DNA of 64,000 nucleotides from NCBI RefSeq assembly GCF_019745455.1, contig NZ_JAIETD010000033.1, positions 62,001 to 126,000 on the forward strand. The letters are read 5' to 3'. The notes under the pieces were generated by a model that did no database searches, had not been told where the DNA came from, and worked only from the letters and a program-made list of their open reading frames with translations. Position 1 is the first letter of the stretch. Every line of letters begins with the position of its first letter. Both the position numbers and the translations under genes were made by a program. This document shows positions 37,691 through 46,717 of the stretch, piece after piece. The stretch comes from Methylobacterium sp. GTDB taxonomy: Bacteria > Pseudomonadota > Alphaproteobacteria > Rhizobiales > Beijerinckiaceae.

Positions 37691-37792
37691 ATCCATGAGG
37701 TGGGCCAGTTCAGGTTGGGGCGTCCCGCGAACGGAAACGCAGATCGGGCGATGAAGGGTCACGGGACCCGGCACCGCCTTGAGGACACTTAA

Positions 37793-37823
37793 GAAAAAAG
37801 GAGTGCCGAGGCCAGTCCTCAGC
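37793..37823 (-). terminator. Intrinsic terminator overlapping the YfgM-like stop codon
   Basis: A 7-bp stem with one G-U pair (37805-37811 with 37817-37823), a five-base loop and then a run of six T on the minus strand. The 3' arm overlaps the stop codon of the YfgM-like gene. It suggests that der is transcribed separately or only by read-through. Confidence 0.7.
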
Positions 37824-38529
37824 GGGTGGCCGGCGGCGGCGCGGCGGGCTGCGCCACGGGCTCCGTCACGGTCACGGGACCGCCGGCGACGAGAGCGGTA
37901 TAGACCTCGATGCGCTGGCGCAGGTTCTGCGGCGTCTGCGGATCGGCGCTGAGCTGGTCGAACCAGCGGCCGGCGCCGTCATAATCGCCCCGCTTCAGCG
38001 CAGCGAGGCCGAGCATCTCGCGGGCGGTGTGGCGGAAGGCGCCGGTCGGCGCGGCAAGCCCCTGCAGGACCGCGAGCGCGGGATCGGGGTTCGGCAGATC
38101 CATGCGCAGGAGGGCGGCCCGTAGGCGAGCAAGGTCGCGCAGGCCGTTGCTGAGTTTGGGATCGGCGCCGAGCGCTTCGTACTCGGCCGCGCCCGCGGCA
38201 GGATTGCGCTTCGCCGCTTCTGTCGCCGAGCGGAAACGGGCAAGGAGCGCGTAGCCGGCAGGACCCTGTTTCTCGATCTCCAAGAAGGCCTTGTCGGCCT
38301 CGTCGGCTTTTCCGTCGCGGGCGAGTTTGTTCGCGCTGTCGAACGACTCGGATGCGGTCTCGGCGCGGCTCTTTTGATCAGCCTGCCAATAGCGCCAGCC
38401 GCCAACGGCGGCGACTACCAGTACCGCGATTGCGATGATCACGCCGCTGTAGCGGCGCCAGATCTCGGCGACCTGATCCCGGCGATAGTCCTCGTTGACC
38501 TCGCGAATGAACTCGTTGTTCTCAGCCAT
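37819..38529 (-). CDS. YfgM-like tetratricopeptide-fold membrane-anchored protein
   Basis: A 236-residue protein with an N-terminal cytoplasmic stretch ([20 protein letters not shown]), one membrane helix ([17 protein letters not shown]) and a periplasmic all-helical TPR-like domain. It ends in a Pro/Ala-rich tail. The layout matches the TPR_21/YfgM family, which in E. coli links SecYEG to periplasmic chaperones and lies near bamB and der. Here no bamB-like beta-propeller gene sits between it and der. Divergent from livG. Confidence 0.85.
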   Translation of the reverse strand: MAENNEFIREVNEDYRRDQVAEIWRRYSGVIIAIAVLVVAAVGGWRYWQADQKSRAETASESFDSANKLARDGKADEADKAFLEIEKQGPAGYALLARFRSATEAAKRNPAAGAAEYEALGADPKLSNGLRDLARLRAALLRMDLPNPDPALAVLQGLAAPTGAFRHTAREMLGLAALKRGDYDGAGRWFDQLSADPQTPQNLRQRIEVYTALVAGGPVTVTEPVAQPAAPPPATR

Positions 38530-38763
38530 GTCGTCTCATGCCGCACCGCGTCCGGCCGGCGGCCTCGTTCGATCGGGCCACGCGCCTAGCATACCCTCGG
38601 GCCCTTGGCGACCGGTTCGGGTTTACGCCTCGGAACATCGAGCGTGGATGTGGTCCAGTGCCTCCTCGACAATGCGAGGATCGATGACATCATGCATCCG
38701 CCAAGGTAAGCGGCACCGGCGCGGCGCGCCGGAACCGCCAAGAGCATGACATCGGGAGGATGG

Positions 38764-39519
38764 ATGAGTGATCTCGCGCTGGAGACCGACGGCCTGACCA
38801 TGGAGTTCAAGGGCTTCCGCGCGGTCAGCGACGTGGCGCTGAAAGTCGCGCGCGGCAGCATCCATGCGCTGATCGGCCCGAACGGCGCGGGCAAGACCAC
38901 CTGCTTCAATCTCCTGACGAAGTTCCTGACCCCTACGGCGGGATCGATCCGCTTCAACGGCCGCGACATCACCAGGACGAAGCCGGCCGACGTGGCGCGG
39001 CTCGGGCTGGTGCGTTCGTTCCAGATCTCGGCGGTGTTTCCGCACCTCACCGTGAAGGAGAACGTCCGCATCGCCCTGCAGCGGCATCGCCGCGGCGACA
39101 GCTTCGATTTCTGGCGCTCGCAGAGCGTGCTCAACGCCCTCGATTCCGAGGCGCTGGAACTCGTCGAGGCGGTCGGGCTGTCGAGCTTTGCCGAGACGAT
39201 CGCGTCGGAGCTTTCCTACGGGCGCAAGCGCGCGCTGGAGATCGCCACCACCCTGGCGCTCAGCCCCGAGATGCTGCTCCTCGATGAACCGATGGCCGGC
39301 ATGGGTCGCGAGGATGTCGAGCGCACCGAGGCGCTGATCCGGCGCGTCTCGGAGGGCCGGACCATCCTGATGGTCGAGCACAATCTCTCGGTCGTCGCCT
39401 CGCTCTCGAATCGGATCACCGTGCTCGCCCGCGGGCGTATCCTGGCGGAGGGCGACTACGCCACGGTGTCGCGCGACCCGCAGGTGATCGAGGCCTATAT
39501 CGGAGCCGGTCATGCGTGA
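38764..39519 (+). CDS. livG: Branched-chain amino-acid-type ABC transporter ATP-binding protein LivG
   Basis: First of two ATPases of a HAAT-type importer. Walker A is GPNGAGKTT, the LivG-type loop VRSFQISAVFPHLTVKENVR follows, the ABC signature is the degenerate ELSYGRKRALEIA, and Walker B is LLLDEPMAGM. I start at the ATG 38764, which is preceded by GGGAGGA; an ATG at 38746 is in frame. Length is 251 residues. It overlaps livF by eight bases, beginning a livGFHM unit. Confidence 0.93.
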   Translation: MSDLALETDGLTMEFKGFRAVSDVALKVARGSIHALIGPNGAGKTTCFNLLTKFLTPTAGSIRFNGRDITRTKPADVARLGLVRSFQISAVFPHLTVKENVRIALQRHRRGDSFDFWRSQSVLNALDSEALELVEAVGLSSFAETIASELSYGRKRALEIATTLALSPEMLLLDEPMAGMGREDVERTEALIRRVSEGRTILMVEHNLSVVASLSNRITVLARGRILAEGDYATVSRDPQVIEAYIGAGHA

Positions 39520-40255
39520 GAGCGCCGCCACGGTCGAGACGACACCGCATTCCGCCGCCGGCAGCCTCACCGTCGAGGGACTGGAGGGCTGGTACGGCGA
39601 GAGCCACGTGCTCCACGGCATGAGCTTCGACATCCGCCGCGGCGAGGTCGTGACGCTGCTCGGGCGCAACGGCGCCGGAAAGACCACGACGCTCAGGGCG
39701 ATCATCGGCATCCTGGGCAAGCGCAGCGGCTCGATCCGGTTCGACGGGGTCGAGACCATCGGCATGACCTCGCGCGGGATCGCCCGGCTCGGGATCGGCT
39801 ACGTGCCCGAGGAGCGCGGCATCTTCTCCAGCCTCTCGACCTACGAGAACCTCATGCTGCCGCCGCGGGTGAAGCCCGGCGGGCTGTCGGTGGAGGACGT
39901 CTACACGCTGTTCCCCAACCTGAAGGAGCGGGCCGCGAGCCAGGGCACCAAGCTCTCGGGCGGCGAGCAGCAGATGCTCGCCATCGGCCGCATCCTGCGC
40001 ACCGGTGCCAAGACGATCCTGCTCGACGAGCCGACCGAGGGGCTCGCCCCCGTCATCGTCCAGCAGATCGGCCGCACACTGCAGAAGCTGAAGGGCGAGG
40101 GCTACACCATCCTCCTGGTCGAGCAGAACTTCCGCTTTGCCCAGACGGTGGCGGACCGGCATTTCGTCGTCGAGCAGGGCCGGGTCGTCGACATGATCCC
40201 GAACGCGGAGCTTGACGCCAATATCGCGAAACTGCACGCCTATCTCGGCGTGTGA
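39512..40255 (+). CDS. livF: Branched-chain amino-acid-type ABC transporter ATP-binding protein LivF
   Basis: Second ATPase of the importer. It has Walker A (LLGRNGAGKTTTLRAI), the LivF-type GYVPEERGIFSSLSTYENLM, signature LSGGEQQMLAIGRIL, and Walker B LLDEPTEGLAP. Length is 247 residues. It overlaps livG and is followed after about 100 bases by the permease livH. Confidence 0.93.
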   Translation: MRESAATVETTPHSAAGSLTVEGLEGWYGESHVLHGMSFDIRRGEVVTLLGRNGAGKTTTLRAIIGILGKRSGSIRFDGVETIGMTSRGIARLGIGYVPEERGIFSSLSTYENLMLPPRVKPGGLSVEDVYTLFPNLKERAASQGTKLSGGEQQMLAIGRILRTGAKTILLDEPTEGLAPVIVQQIGRTLQKLKGEGYTILLVEQNFRFAQTVADRHFVVEQGRVVDMIPNAELDANIAKLHAYLGV

Positions 40256-40357
40256 CATACCAGGTTCGAGGCCGGCGCGAGACCGGCGGACACGCCTGCG
40301 GGAGGACAGGATGCACGTAAGAACGCCGCGAGGTGCGGCCATGGGTTCGGGCCAGCC

Positions 40358-41245
40358 ATGACGACGATCTTCGGCATCCCGAGCCAGGCTCTGTTCGGCC
40401 AACTCCTGCTCGGCCTCATCAACGGCTCGTTCTACGCGATGCTCTCGCTCGGGCTCGCCATCATCTTCGGGCTCCTCAACATCATCAATTTCGCCCATGG
40501 CGCCTTCTACATGGTCGGCGCCTTCGTCGCCTGGATGCTGCTGAACTATACGGGTCTCGGCTATTGGTGGGCGCTGGTGCTGGCACCCGTCATCGTCGGC
40601 GGCCTCGGCATCCTGATCGAGCGAGGGCTGATCGCCCGTCTGTACAAGCTCGACCACCTCTACGGCCTGCTTCTCACCTTCGGCCTCGCCCTCATCATCC
40701 AGGGGCTGTTCCGCAACTATTACGGCGTCTCCGGCCTGCCCTACGCCATTCCCGCCGAGCTCACCGGCGGCCAGCGCCTGCCCTTCATGTTCCTGCCGAA
40801 CTACCGCGGCTGGATCGTCGTATTCTCTCTTGTGATCTGCCTCGCGACCTGGCTCGTGATCGAGAAGACCAAGCTCGGCGCCTATCTGAGAGCCGCCACC
40901 GAGAACCCGACCCTGGTCCAGGCCTTCGGCGTCAACGTCCCCCTGCTCCTCACACTGACCTACGGTTTCGGCGTGGCTTTGGCCGCCCTCGCCGGCGTCC
41001 TCGCCGCGCCGGTCTATTCGGTGAACCCGAATATGGGGGCGGATCTCATCATCGTGGTCTTCGCCGTCGTCGTCATCGGCGGCATGGGTTCGATCCTCGG
41101 ATCGATCATCACCGGCTTCTCCCTGGGCCTCGTCGAGGGGCTGACCAAGGTGTTCTACCCGGAGGCTTCGGCCACGGCGATCTTCGTCATCATGGTGCTG
41201 GTGCTGCTGGTGAAGCCCGCCGGCCTGTTCGGCAAACCCGCCTGA
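40358..41245 (+). CDS. livH: Branched-chain amino-acid-type ABC transporter permease LivH
   Basis: Membrane subunit with about eight hydrophobic helices. Family-typical blocks are GQLLLGLINGSFYAMLSLGL, AIIFGLLNIINFAHGAFYMV, and RAATENPTLVQAFGVNV, the EAA-like coupling helix. The late helix GGMGSILGSIITGFSLG is also conserved. The 295 residues are the usual length. The gene precedes livM by ten bases. Confidence 0.93.
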   Translation: MTTIFGIPSQALFGQLLLGLINGSFYAMLSLGLAIIFGLLNIINFAHGAFYMVGAFVAWMLLNYTGLGYWWALVLAPVIVGGLGILIERGLIARLYKLDHLYGLLLTFGLALIIQGLFRNYYGVSGLPYAIPAELTGGQRLPFMFLPNYRGWIVVFSLVICLATWLVIEKTKLGAYLRAATENPTLVQAFGVNVPLLLTLTYGFGVALAALAGVLAAPVYSVNPNMGADLIIVVFAVVVIGGMGSILGSIITGFSLGLVEGLTKVFYPEASATAIFVIMVLVLLVKPAGLFGKPA

Positions 41246-41255
41246 GGACCGCGCC

Positions 41256-42248
41256 ATGGCCGATACCCTAGCCCCGGCGATCGAGGCCGCCCCGATCGCC
41301 CCGACGCTTCCGGAATCGAAGGACGCGCGCGCCCTGCACCGGATGGTGTTCGTCGGCATTGCGGTGGCGCTCGTGGTGCTGCCCTTCGTGCTCTACCCCG
41401 TCTTCCTGATGAAGGTTTTGTGCTTCGCGCTGTTCGCGCTCGCCTTCAACCTGCTCCTCGGCTACGGCGGCCTCCTCAGCTTCGGCCACGCCGCCTATTT
41501 CGGGATGGCGAGCTATCTCAGCGCCTATTCAGCCAAGATCTGGGGCCTGACGCCCGAACTCGCGATCCTGTGCGGCACCGCCACGGCGGGTGTCCTCGGC
41601 TTCGTCTTCGGATCCCTCGCGATCCGGCGGCAGGGCATCTATTTCGCGATGATCACCCTGGCGCTCGCCCAGATGGTGTTCTTCTTCGCCCTGCAATCGA
41701 AGTTCACCGGCGGCGAGGACGGCATCCAGGCGGTGCCGCGCGGGCACCTGTTCGGCCTCGTGAGTCTGGCCGACGACCGGGTGCTCTACGTCCTCGTGGC
41801 GTCGATCTTCTTCGGCGGCCTGCTGCTGATCTACCGGATCATCCACTCGCCCTTCGGGCAGGTGCTCAAGGCGATCCGCGACAACGAGCCCCGCGCGATC
41901 TCGCTCGGCTACCGTACCCATCACTACAAGCTCGCCTTGTTCGTCCTCTCGACGACGCTTGCGGGCCTCGCCGGGGCGACCAAGGCGATCGTTTTCCAGC
42001 TCGCCTCGCTTACCGATGTGCATTGGTCGATGTCCGGCGAGGTCGTCCTGATCACCCTGGTCGGCGGCCTCGGCACCGTGTTCGGGCCCATCGCCGGCGC
42101 CCTCGTCATCGTGACGATGGAAAACTATCTCGCCCCCTTCGGCGCCTGGGTGACGATCATCCAGGGCGTGGTGTTCGTCGTCTGCGTTCTGGTGTTCCGC
42201 GAGGGCATCGTGGGGATGATCGCGCGCTGGGCGAAGCGGCCGTTGTAG
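41256..42248 (+). CDS. livM: Branched-chain amino-acid-type ABC transporter permease LivM
   Basis: Second permease subunit. LLLGYGGLLSFGHAAYFGMA is the LivM hallmark. Then IRRQGIYFAMITLALAQMVF, and the coupling region QVLKAIRDNEPRAISLGYRT. The end is a typical EGIVGMIARW. Length is 330 residues with about nine helices. It ends the livGFHM unit. The substrate could be branched amino acids or another small acid or amide; the adjacent valine catabolic genes favour the former. A REP-like palindrome follows. Confidence 0.93.
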   Translation: MADTLAPAIEAAPIAPTLPESKDARALHRMVFVGIAVALVVLPFVLYPVFLMKVLCFALFALAFNLLLGYGGLLSFGHAAYFGMASYLSAYSAKIWGLTPELAILCGTATAGVLGFVFGSLAIRRQGIYFAMITLALAQMVFFFALQSKFTGGEDGIQAVPRGHLFGLVSLADDRVLYVLVASIFFGGLLLIYRIIHSPFGQVLKAIRDNEPRAISLGYRTHHYKLALFVLSTTLAGLAGATKAIVFQLASLTDVHWSMSGEVVLITLVGGLGTVFGPIAGALVIVTMENYLAPFGAWVTIIQGVVFVVCVLVFREGIVGMIARWAKRPL

Positions 42249-42281
42249 CGTCGGGGCCACCTTCGTTGATCCCATCCTCGC

Positions 42282-42388
42282 CCTCATCCTGAGGTGCCGC
42301 ATCAGCGGCCTCGAAGGAGCGGTCCAAGGATTGCGATGATGGCTGGAACCCTCCCTCAAGGCCGCTGACGCTGCACCTCAGAATGAGG
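42282..42388. repeat. REP-like palindromic element, copy 1
   Basis: A 107-base element between livM and the convergent hydratase gene. Terminal 16-base arms, cctcatcctgaggtgc and gcacctcagaatgagg, are inverted with one mismatch; inside them a second, less perfect pair (gcggcctcgaaggag / ctcaaggccgc) is seen. Closely related to the element at 47909. Probably a mobile or selfish REP family member that also ends transcription from both sides. Confidence 0.8.
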
Positions 42389-42417
42389 TGGTTTGCGGGA
42401 GGAGCAGATAGCGCCCC

Positions 42418-43191
42418 TCACGAATGCCGAAACTTCGGCGGCCGCTTCTCGACGAAGGCTGCCATGCCTTCCTTCTGGTCATCCGTCGCGAACATCGCGT
42501 GGAAGACGCGGCGCTCGAAGCGGACGCCCTCGGTGAGCGTGGTCTCGTAGGAGCGGTTGACCGCTTCCTTCGTCATCATGGCGATCGGCAGGGACATTCC
42601 AGCGATGGTGGCAGCCGTCGCCATCGCCTCGTCGAGGAGCGTGTCGGCGGGCACGATCCGCGAGACAAGGCCGGCGCGCTCGGCCTCGGCCGCGTCCATG
42701 GTGCGGCCGGTCAGGCACATCTCCATCGCCTTGGCCTTGCCGACGAAGCGGGCGAGGCGCTGGCTGCCGCCGATCCCCGGCATCACGCCGAGCTTGATCT
42801 CGGGCTGGCCGAATTGGGCGGTGTCGGCGGCCAGGATGATGTCGCACATCATGGCGAGTTCGCAGCCGCCGCCCAGCGCGTAACCCGCCACCGCCGCGAT
42901 GATCGGCGTGCGGATCGCCGTGAACCGCTCCCATTCCGAGAAGCGGTCGCTGGCATACATCTCGCCGTAGGTCGCCTCCTGCATCTCCTTGATATCGGCG
43001 CCGGCCGCGAACGCCCTTGCCGAGCCCGTGACGACGATGCAGCCGATATCCGGATCTGCATCGGCCGCGCCCGAGGCCGCGATCAGCTCGCGGGTGAGCT
43101 CGGCGTTGATCGCGTTCAAGGCTTTAGGCCGGTTCAGGGTGATCAGCAGGACGCGTCCGCGCGTCTCGGAGAGGATCGTCGCTTCGCTCAT
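42418..43191 (-). CDS. Enoyl-CoA hydratase/isomerase family protein
   Basis: Crotonase-fold hydratase of 257 residues. [11 protein letters not shown] forms the first oxyanion-hole strand, [20 protein letters not shown] the second. The catalytic-Glu region is [20 protein letters not shown]. It would hydrate an enoyl-CoA, in valine breakdown methacrylyl-CoA. Its start overlaps the end of mmsB by four bases (ATGA), so the two are coupled. It is not a 3-hydroxyisobutyryl-CoA hydrolase by motif. The gene converges with livM across the REP-like element. Confidence 0.92.
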   Translation of the reverse strand: MSEATILSETRGRVLLITLNRPKALNAINAELTRELIAASGAADADPDIGCIVVTGSARAFAAGADIKEMQEATYGEMYASDRFSEWERFTAIRTPIIAAVAGYALGGGCELAMMCDIILAADTAQFGQPEIKLGVMPGIGGSQRLARFVGKAKAMEMCLTGRTMDAAEAERAGLVSRIVPADTLLDEAMATAATIAGMSLPIAMMTKEAVNRSYETTLTEGVRFERRVFHAMFATDDQKEGMAAFVEKRPPKFRHS

Positions 43192-44093
43192 GGGGTCTCG
43201 CCTCCGCTGGCGCGGCCACGGAGCATGCCGATGATGGCGGAGAAATCCTCGCTGCCATGCCCGAGACCCTCGAACAGGGCGTAGAGCTGCGCCGCCTCCG
43301 CGCCGAGCGGCGTCGTTGCATGGACCGAGCCAGCTGCGGCTTGAGCGAGGCGCAGGTCCTTGAGCATCAGCCCCGCCGAAAAGCCCGGCCGGTAGCCGTT
43401 ATTGGCCGGCGAGGCAGGGACCGGACCCGGTACCGGGCAATAGCTCGTCAGCGACCAGCATTGACCCGAGGAGACCGAGGCGACGTCGAACAGCGCCTGG
43501 TGCGACAGGCCAAGCTTCTCTCCGAGTGCGAAAGCCTCGCAGACCCCGATCATCGAGATCCCGAGGATCATGTTGTTGCAGATCTTGGCCGCCTGCCCAG
43601 CCCCGGCCTCGCCGCAATGGAACAGGCTTCTGCCCATGGCCTTGAGGATCGACTCGGCGCGGGCGAAGGCCTCGGCGGTCCCGCCAGCCATGAAGGTCAG
43701 CGTGCCGGCCTTCGCCCCGCCTGTGCCGCCGGAGACCGGGGCATCGATGGCGAGGCACCCGCGCGCTTCGGCCGACGCGTGAGCGACCTTTGCACTCTCG
43801 ACGTCGATGGTCGAGGAATCGATGAGCAGAGTGCCGGGCGTGACGGCCTCGACGAGATCCGACCAGACCCGCCGGACATGCGCACCCGCCGGCAGCATCG
43901 TCACGACGGCATGAGCGCCTTCTGCCGCCGCGAGGGCCGAGCCCGCAGGAACGACGCCCTCGGCCGCCGCCATTGTCAGGGAATCCGCGCTCAGGTCAAA
44001 ACCCTGGACGCGGTAGCCGGCACGGACGAGATTGGCCGCCATCGGCCCGCCCATATTGCCGAGGCCGATGAAGCCGATCGTCTGAGCCGTCAT
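43188..44093 (-). CDS. mmsB: 3-hydroxyisobutyrate dehydrogenase
   Basis: NAD-dependent oxidation of 3-hydroxyisobutyrate to methylmalonate semialdehyde in valine catabolism. The Rossmann motif [20 protein letters not shown] opens the protein. The substrate motif [16 protein letters not shown] and the catalytic-Lys helix [18 protein letters not shown] follow. Length is 301 residues. It is flanked by mmsA upstream and the hydratase gene downstream in one minus-strand unit. The family includes other beta-hydroxyacid dehydrogenases, but the context supports mmsB. Confidence 0.93.
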   Translation of the reverse strand: MTAQTIGFIGLGNMGGPMAANLVRAGYRVQGFDLSADSLTMAAAEGVVPAGSALAAAEGAHAVVTMLPAGAHVRRVWSDLVEAVTPGTLLIDSSTIDVESAKVAHASAEARGCLAIDAPVSGGTGGAKAGTLTFMAGGTAEAFARAESILKAMGRSLFHCGEAGAGQAAKICNNMILGISMIGVCEAFALGEKLGLSHQALFDVASVSSGQCWSLTSYCPVPGPVPASPANNGYRPGFSAGLMLKDLRLAQAAAGSVHATTPLGAEAAQLYALFEGLGHGSEDFSAIIGMLRGRASGGETP

Positions 44094-44102
44094 CGTGTCC
44101 CC

Positions 44103-45599
44103 CTATCGCATGGTCGGGATCGAGAACTCGGCGCCGCTCTTGATGCCGGACGGCCAGCGCGAGGTGACAGTCTTGGTCTTCGTATAGAAGCGGATCGAAT
44201 CCGGCCCATGCTGGTTGAGGTCGCCGAAGCCCGAGCGCTTCCAGCCGCCGAAGGTGTGGTAGGCGATCGGCACCGGGATCGGTACGTTGACGCCGACCAT
44301 GCCGACATTGACCCGCGCGGTGAAATCGCGGGCCGCGTCGCCGTCCTGCGTGAAGATCGCGACGCCGTTGCCGTATTGGTGGGTCGAGGGCAGCGCCAGC
44401 GCCTCCTCGTAATCCTTCGCCCGCACCACCGAGAGGACGGGGCCGAAGATCTCCTCCTTGTAGATGGTCATGTCGGGCGTGACGCGGTCGAACAGCGATC
44501 CGCCCATGTAGAAGCCGTTCTCGTAGCCCTGGAGGCGGAAGTCGCGCCCGTCGACGGCGAGCTCGGCGCCCTCTCGAATTCCGGTGTCAATGTAGCCCTT
44601 CACCCGCTCGACGGCTTCAGCCGTGACCAGGGGACCGTAATCGGCCGAGCCGTCATGGGAGGGACCGATCTTGAGGCTCTCCACCCGCGGGATCAGCCGC
44701 TCCATCAGGCGATCCGCGGTCGCCTCGCCGACCGGGACCGCCACCGAGATCGCCATGCAGCGCTCGCCGGCCGAGCCGTAGCCGGCGCCGATGAGCGCAT
44801 CGACGGCTTGGCCCATGTCGGCGTCGGGCATGATGATCATGTGGTTCTTGGCGCCGCCAAAGCACTGGGCGCGCTTTCCCGTCTGGGCCGAGCGCACGTA
44901 GATGTACTCGGCGATCTGCGAGGAGCCGACGAAGCCGACGGCGCGGATGTCCTCGTCGTCGAGGATCGCATCCACCGCGACCTTGTCGCCATTGACGATG
45001 TTGAGGATGCCCGGAGGCAGACCGGCCTCAAGGAAGATCTCGGCGATCCGCATCGGCACGGAGGGATCGCGCTCGGAGGGCTTGAGGATGAAGGCGTTTC
45101 CACAGGCGATGGCGGGCGCGCATTTCCACAGCGGGATCATGGCCGGGAAATTGAACGGCGTGATGCCGGCAACGACCCCAAGGGGCTGGCGCAGGGAGTA
45201 GACGTCGATGCCGGTGCCCGCCCCTTCGGTGTACTCGCCCTTGAGGAGGTGCGGGATGCCGGTGGCGAATTCCACCACTTCCACGCCGCGCTGAATGTCG
45301 CCCTTGGCGTCCGGCACAGTCTTGCCGTGCTCTGAGGCGAGGAGTTCGGCGAGCTCGTCGTTGTAGCCGCGGATCAGTTCGAGGAAGCGCATCATGACCC
45401 GCGCGCGCTTCTGCGGGTTCTGCGCGGCCCAGCCGGGCTGAGCTTGCGCGGCGTTCTCGACGGCGGCACGCAACTCGGCGGCGCTGGCGAGAGCGACCTG
45501 CGCCTGAACTTCGCCGGTGCTCGGCTTGAAGACATCGGCGAAGCGCCCGCTCTTACCCTCGACGTGACGACCGCCGATGAAATGACCGATCTTGCGCAT
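44103..45599 (-). CDS. mmsA: Methylmalonate-semialdehyde dehydrogenase (CoA-acylating)
   Basis: Converts methylmalonate semialdehyde to propionyl-CoA with NAD and CoA. MmsA-type start KIGHFIGGRHVEGKSGR, then PFNFPAMIPLWKCAPAIACG, the NAD-contacting FVGSSQIAEYIY, and the catalytic Cys in SAGERCMAISVAVPVG. Late segments are KEEIFGPVLSVVRAKDYEEA and GGWKRSGFGDLNQHGPDSIR. Length is 498 residues, normal. It leads the mmsA-mmsB-hydratase unit and is divergent from a LysR regulator, with a palindromic operator between. Confidence 0.96.
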   Translation of the reverse strand: MRKIGHFIGGRHVEGKSGRFADVFKPSTGEVQAQVALASAAELRAAVENAAQAQPGWAAQNPQKRARVMMRFLELIRGYNDELAELLASEHGKTVPDAKGDIQRGVEVVEFATGIPHLLKGEYTEGAGTGIDVYSLRQPLGVVAGITPFNFPAMIPLWKCAPAIACGNAFILKPSERDPSVPMRIAEIFLEAGLPPGILNIVNGDKVAVDAILDDEDIRAVGFVGSSQIAEYIYVRSAQTGKRAQCFGGAKNHMIIMPDADMGQAVDALIGAGYGSAGERCMAISVAVPVGEATADRLMERLIPRVESLKIGPSHDGSADYGPLVTAEAVERVKGYIDTGIREGAELAVDGRDFRLQGYENGFYMGGSLFDRVTPDMTIYKEEIFGPVLSVVRAKDYEEALALPSTHQYGNGVAIFTQDGDAARDFTARVNVGMVGVNVPIPVPIAYHTFGGWKRSGFGDLNQHGPDSIRFYTKTKTVTSRWPSGIKSGAEFSIPTMR

Positions 45600-45709
45600 G
45601 GTCGCGTTCCTCCTGATGTTCGTTCGGAAGCCGGCTGCAATGCTGTTCCGATTTTAGGCGCAAGTTAACAGCGCTTCACGCACAGGAAAGCGGCCCCTCT
45701 TCCCATCCG

Positions 45710-45727
45710 TTGTGCATCGATGCACAA
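45710..45727. promoter_or_regulatory. Palindromic operator between mmsA and the LysR gene
   Basis: A perfect 18-base palindrome, ttgtgcatcgatgcacaa, sits in the divergent promoter region. It is about 110 bases upstream of mmsA and 20 bases before the LysR start. CCCAT and ATGGG flank it with slightly unequal spacing. The position suits a regulator-binding site that couples autoregulation to catabolic control. Confidence 0.65.
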
Positions 45728-45747
45728 ATGGGATGAGGTGCGAAACC

Positions 45748-46656
45748 ATGCGCAGGACGGGGCGGAACTGGGACGACCTACGCTTTTTCCTCGCCGTAGC
45801 GCGCGCCGGTACCCTGACGGGCGCCGCGGCAGAGACGGGGACTGAACACACTACGGTAGCCCGCCGCATCCTCGCCCTGGAGGAGAGCCTTCACCTTCGT
45901 CTCTTCCATAAGAGCCATCTCGGCTATGCCCTGACCGAGGCGGGCGAGAACCTTCTGGCGACGGCCGAGGCGATGGAGAGCGCTTTCGTCGGCGCCACGG
46001 CGGCGCTGGGAAGCGCCGGGCAGCCGATCGCCGGGACGGTGCGGATCGGCGCCCCGGACGGGTTCGGCAGCGTCTTCCTGGCGCCCAGGATGGACCGGCT
46101 CTGCGAACGGCATCCCGGGCTCGAAATCGAGATCGTCGCCACGGCGCGGATCTTCAGCCTCTCGAAGCGGGAGGCCGACATCGTGATCAGCCTGTCGAGC
46201 CCGCAGCAGGCGCGAGTGGTGACGCGGCGGCTCGTCGATTATCGGCTCGGCATCTACGCCTCGCCCATCTACCTCAATCGCGTTCCTCAAATCCTGAGCA
46301 AGACCGACCTCTCCAGACATCCTTTCGTCGGCTACATCGAGGACATGCTGTTCACGTCGGAGCTGAATTATCTCAGTCTGATCGACCCAGAGGCCTCGGC
46401 CCGCATCCGCAGCACCAATCTCCTCGCACAGGTCCATGCGACTTTGGGCGGCGCAGGCCTGTGCATCCTTCCCGACTTCATCGCCTCGGCCTATCCGGGA
46501 CTCGTTGCCGTTCTTCGGGACGCCGTCTCACTGATGCGCGCCTTCCACATGAATATCCACGAGGACAACCGGAAGGCCGCGCCGATCCGCGAGGTCGCGG
46601 CTTTCATCGCCGGCGAGGTCGAGGCCGCGCAGGCTTTGTTCGCGGGTTCGCGATAG
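45748..46656 (+). CDS. LysR-family transcriptional regulator
   Basis: Winged-helix regulator of 302 residues. The HTH region is NWDDLRFFLAVARAGTLTGA, then AAETGTEHTTVARRILALEE and LHLRLFHKSHLGYALTEAGE. A periplasmic-binding-like effector domain follows. I use the ATG at 45748 with GAGGTG seven bases upstream. The longer frame starting at the GTG at 45712 would run through the operator palindrome. It is divergent from mmsA and adjacent to the alcohol dehydrogenase gene, so it probably controls the catabolic cluster in response to a pathway intermediate. Confidence 0.9.
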   Translation: MRRTGRNWDDLRFFLAVARAGTLTGAAAETGTEHTTVARRILALEESLHLRLFHKSHLGYALTEAGENLLATAEAMESAFVGATAALGSAGQPIAGTVRIGAPDGFGSVFLAPRMDRLCERHPGLEIEIVATARIFSLSKREADIVISLSSPQQARVVTRRLVDYRLGIYASPIYLNRVPQILSKTDLSRHPFVGYIEDMLFTSELNYLSLIDPEASARIRSTNLLAQVHATLGGAGLCILPDFIASAYPGLVAVLRDAVSLMRAFHMNIHEDNRKAAPIREVAAFIAGEVEAAQALFAGSR

Positions 46657-46717
46657 GACCGTTCCCATCCGCAGGCTCGCCGCCTACATCAAGGCTCAAG
46701 AAGACCAGGAGGAGACC

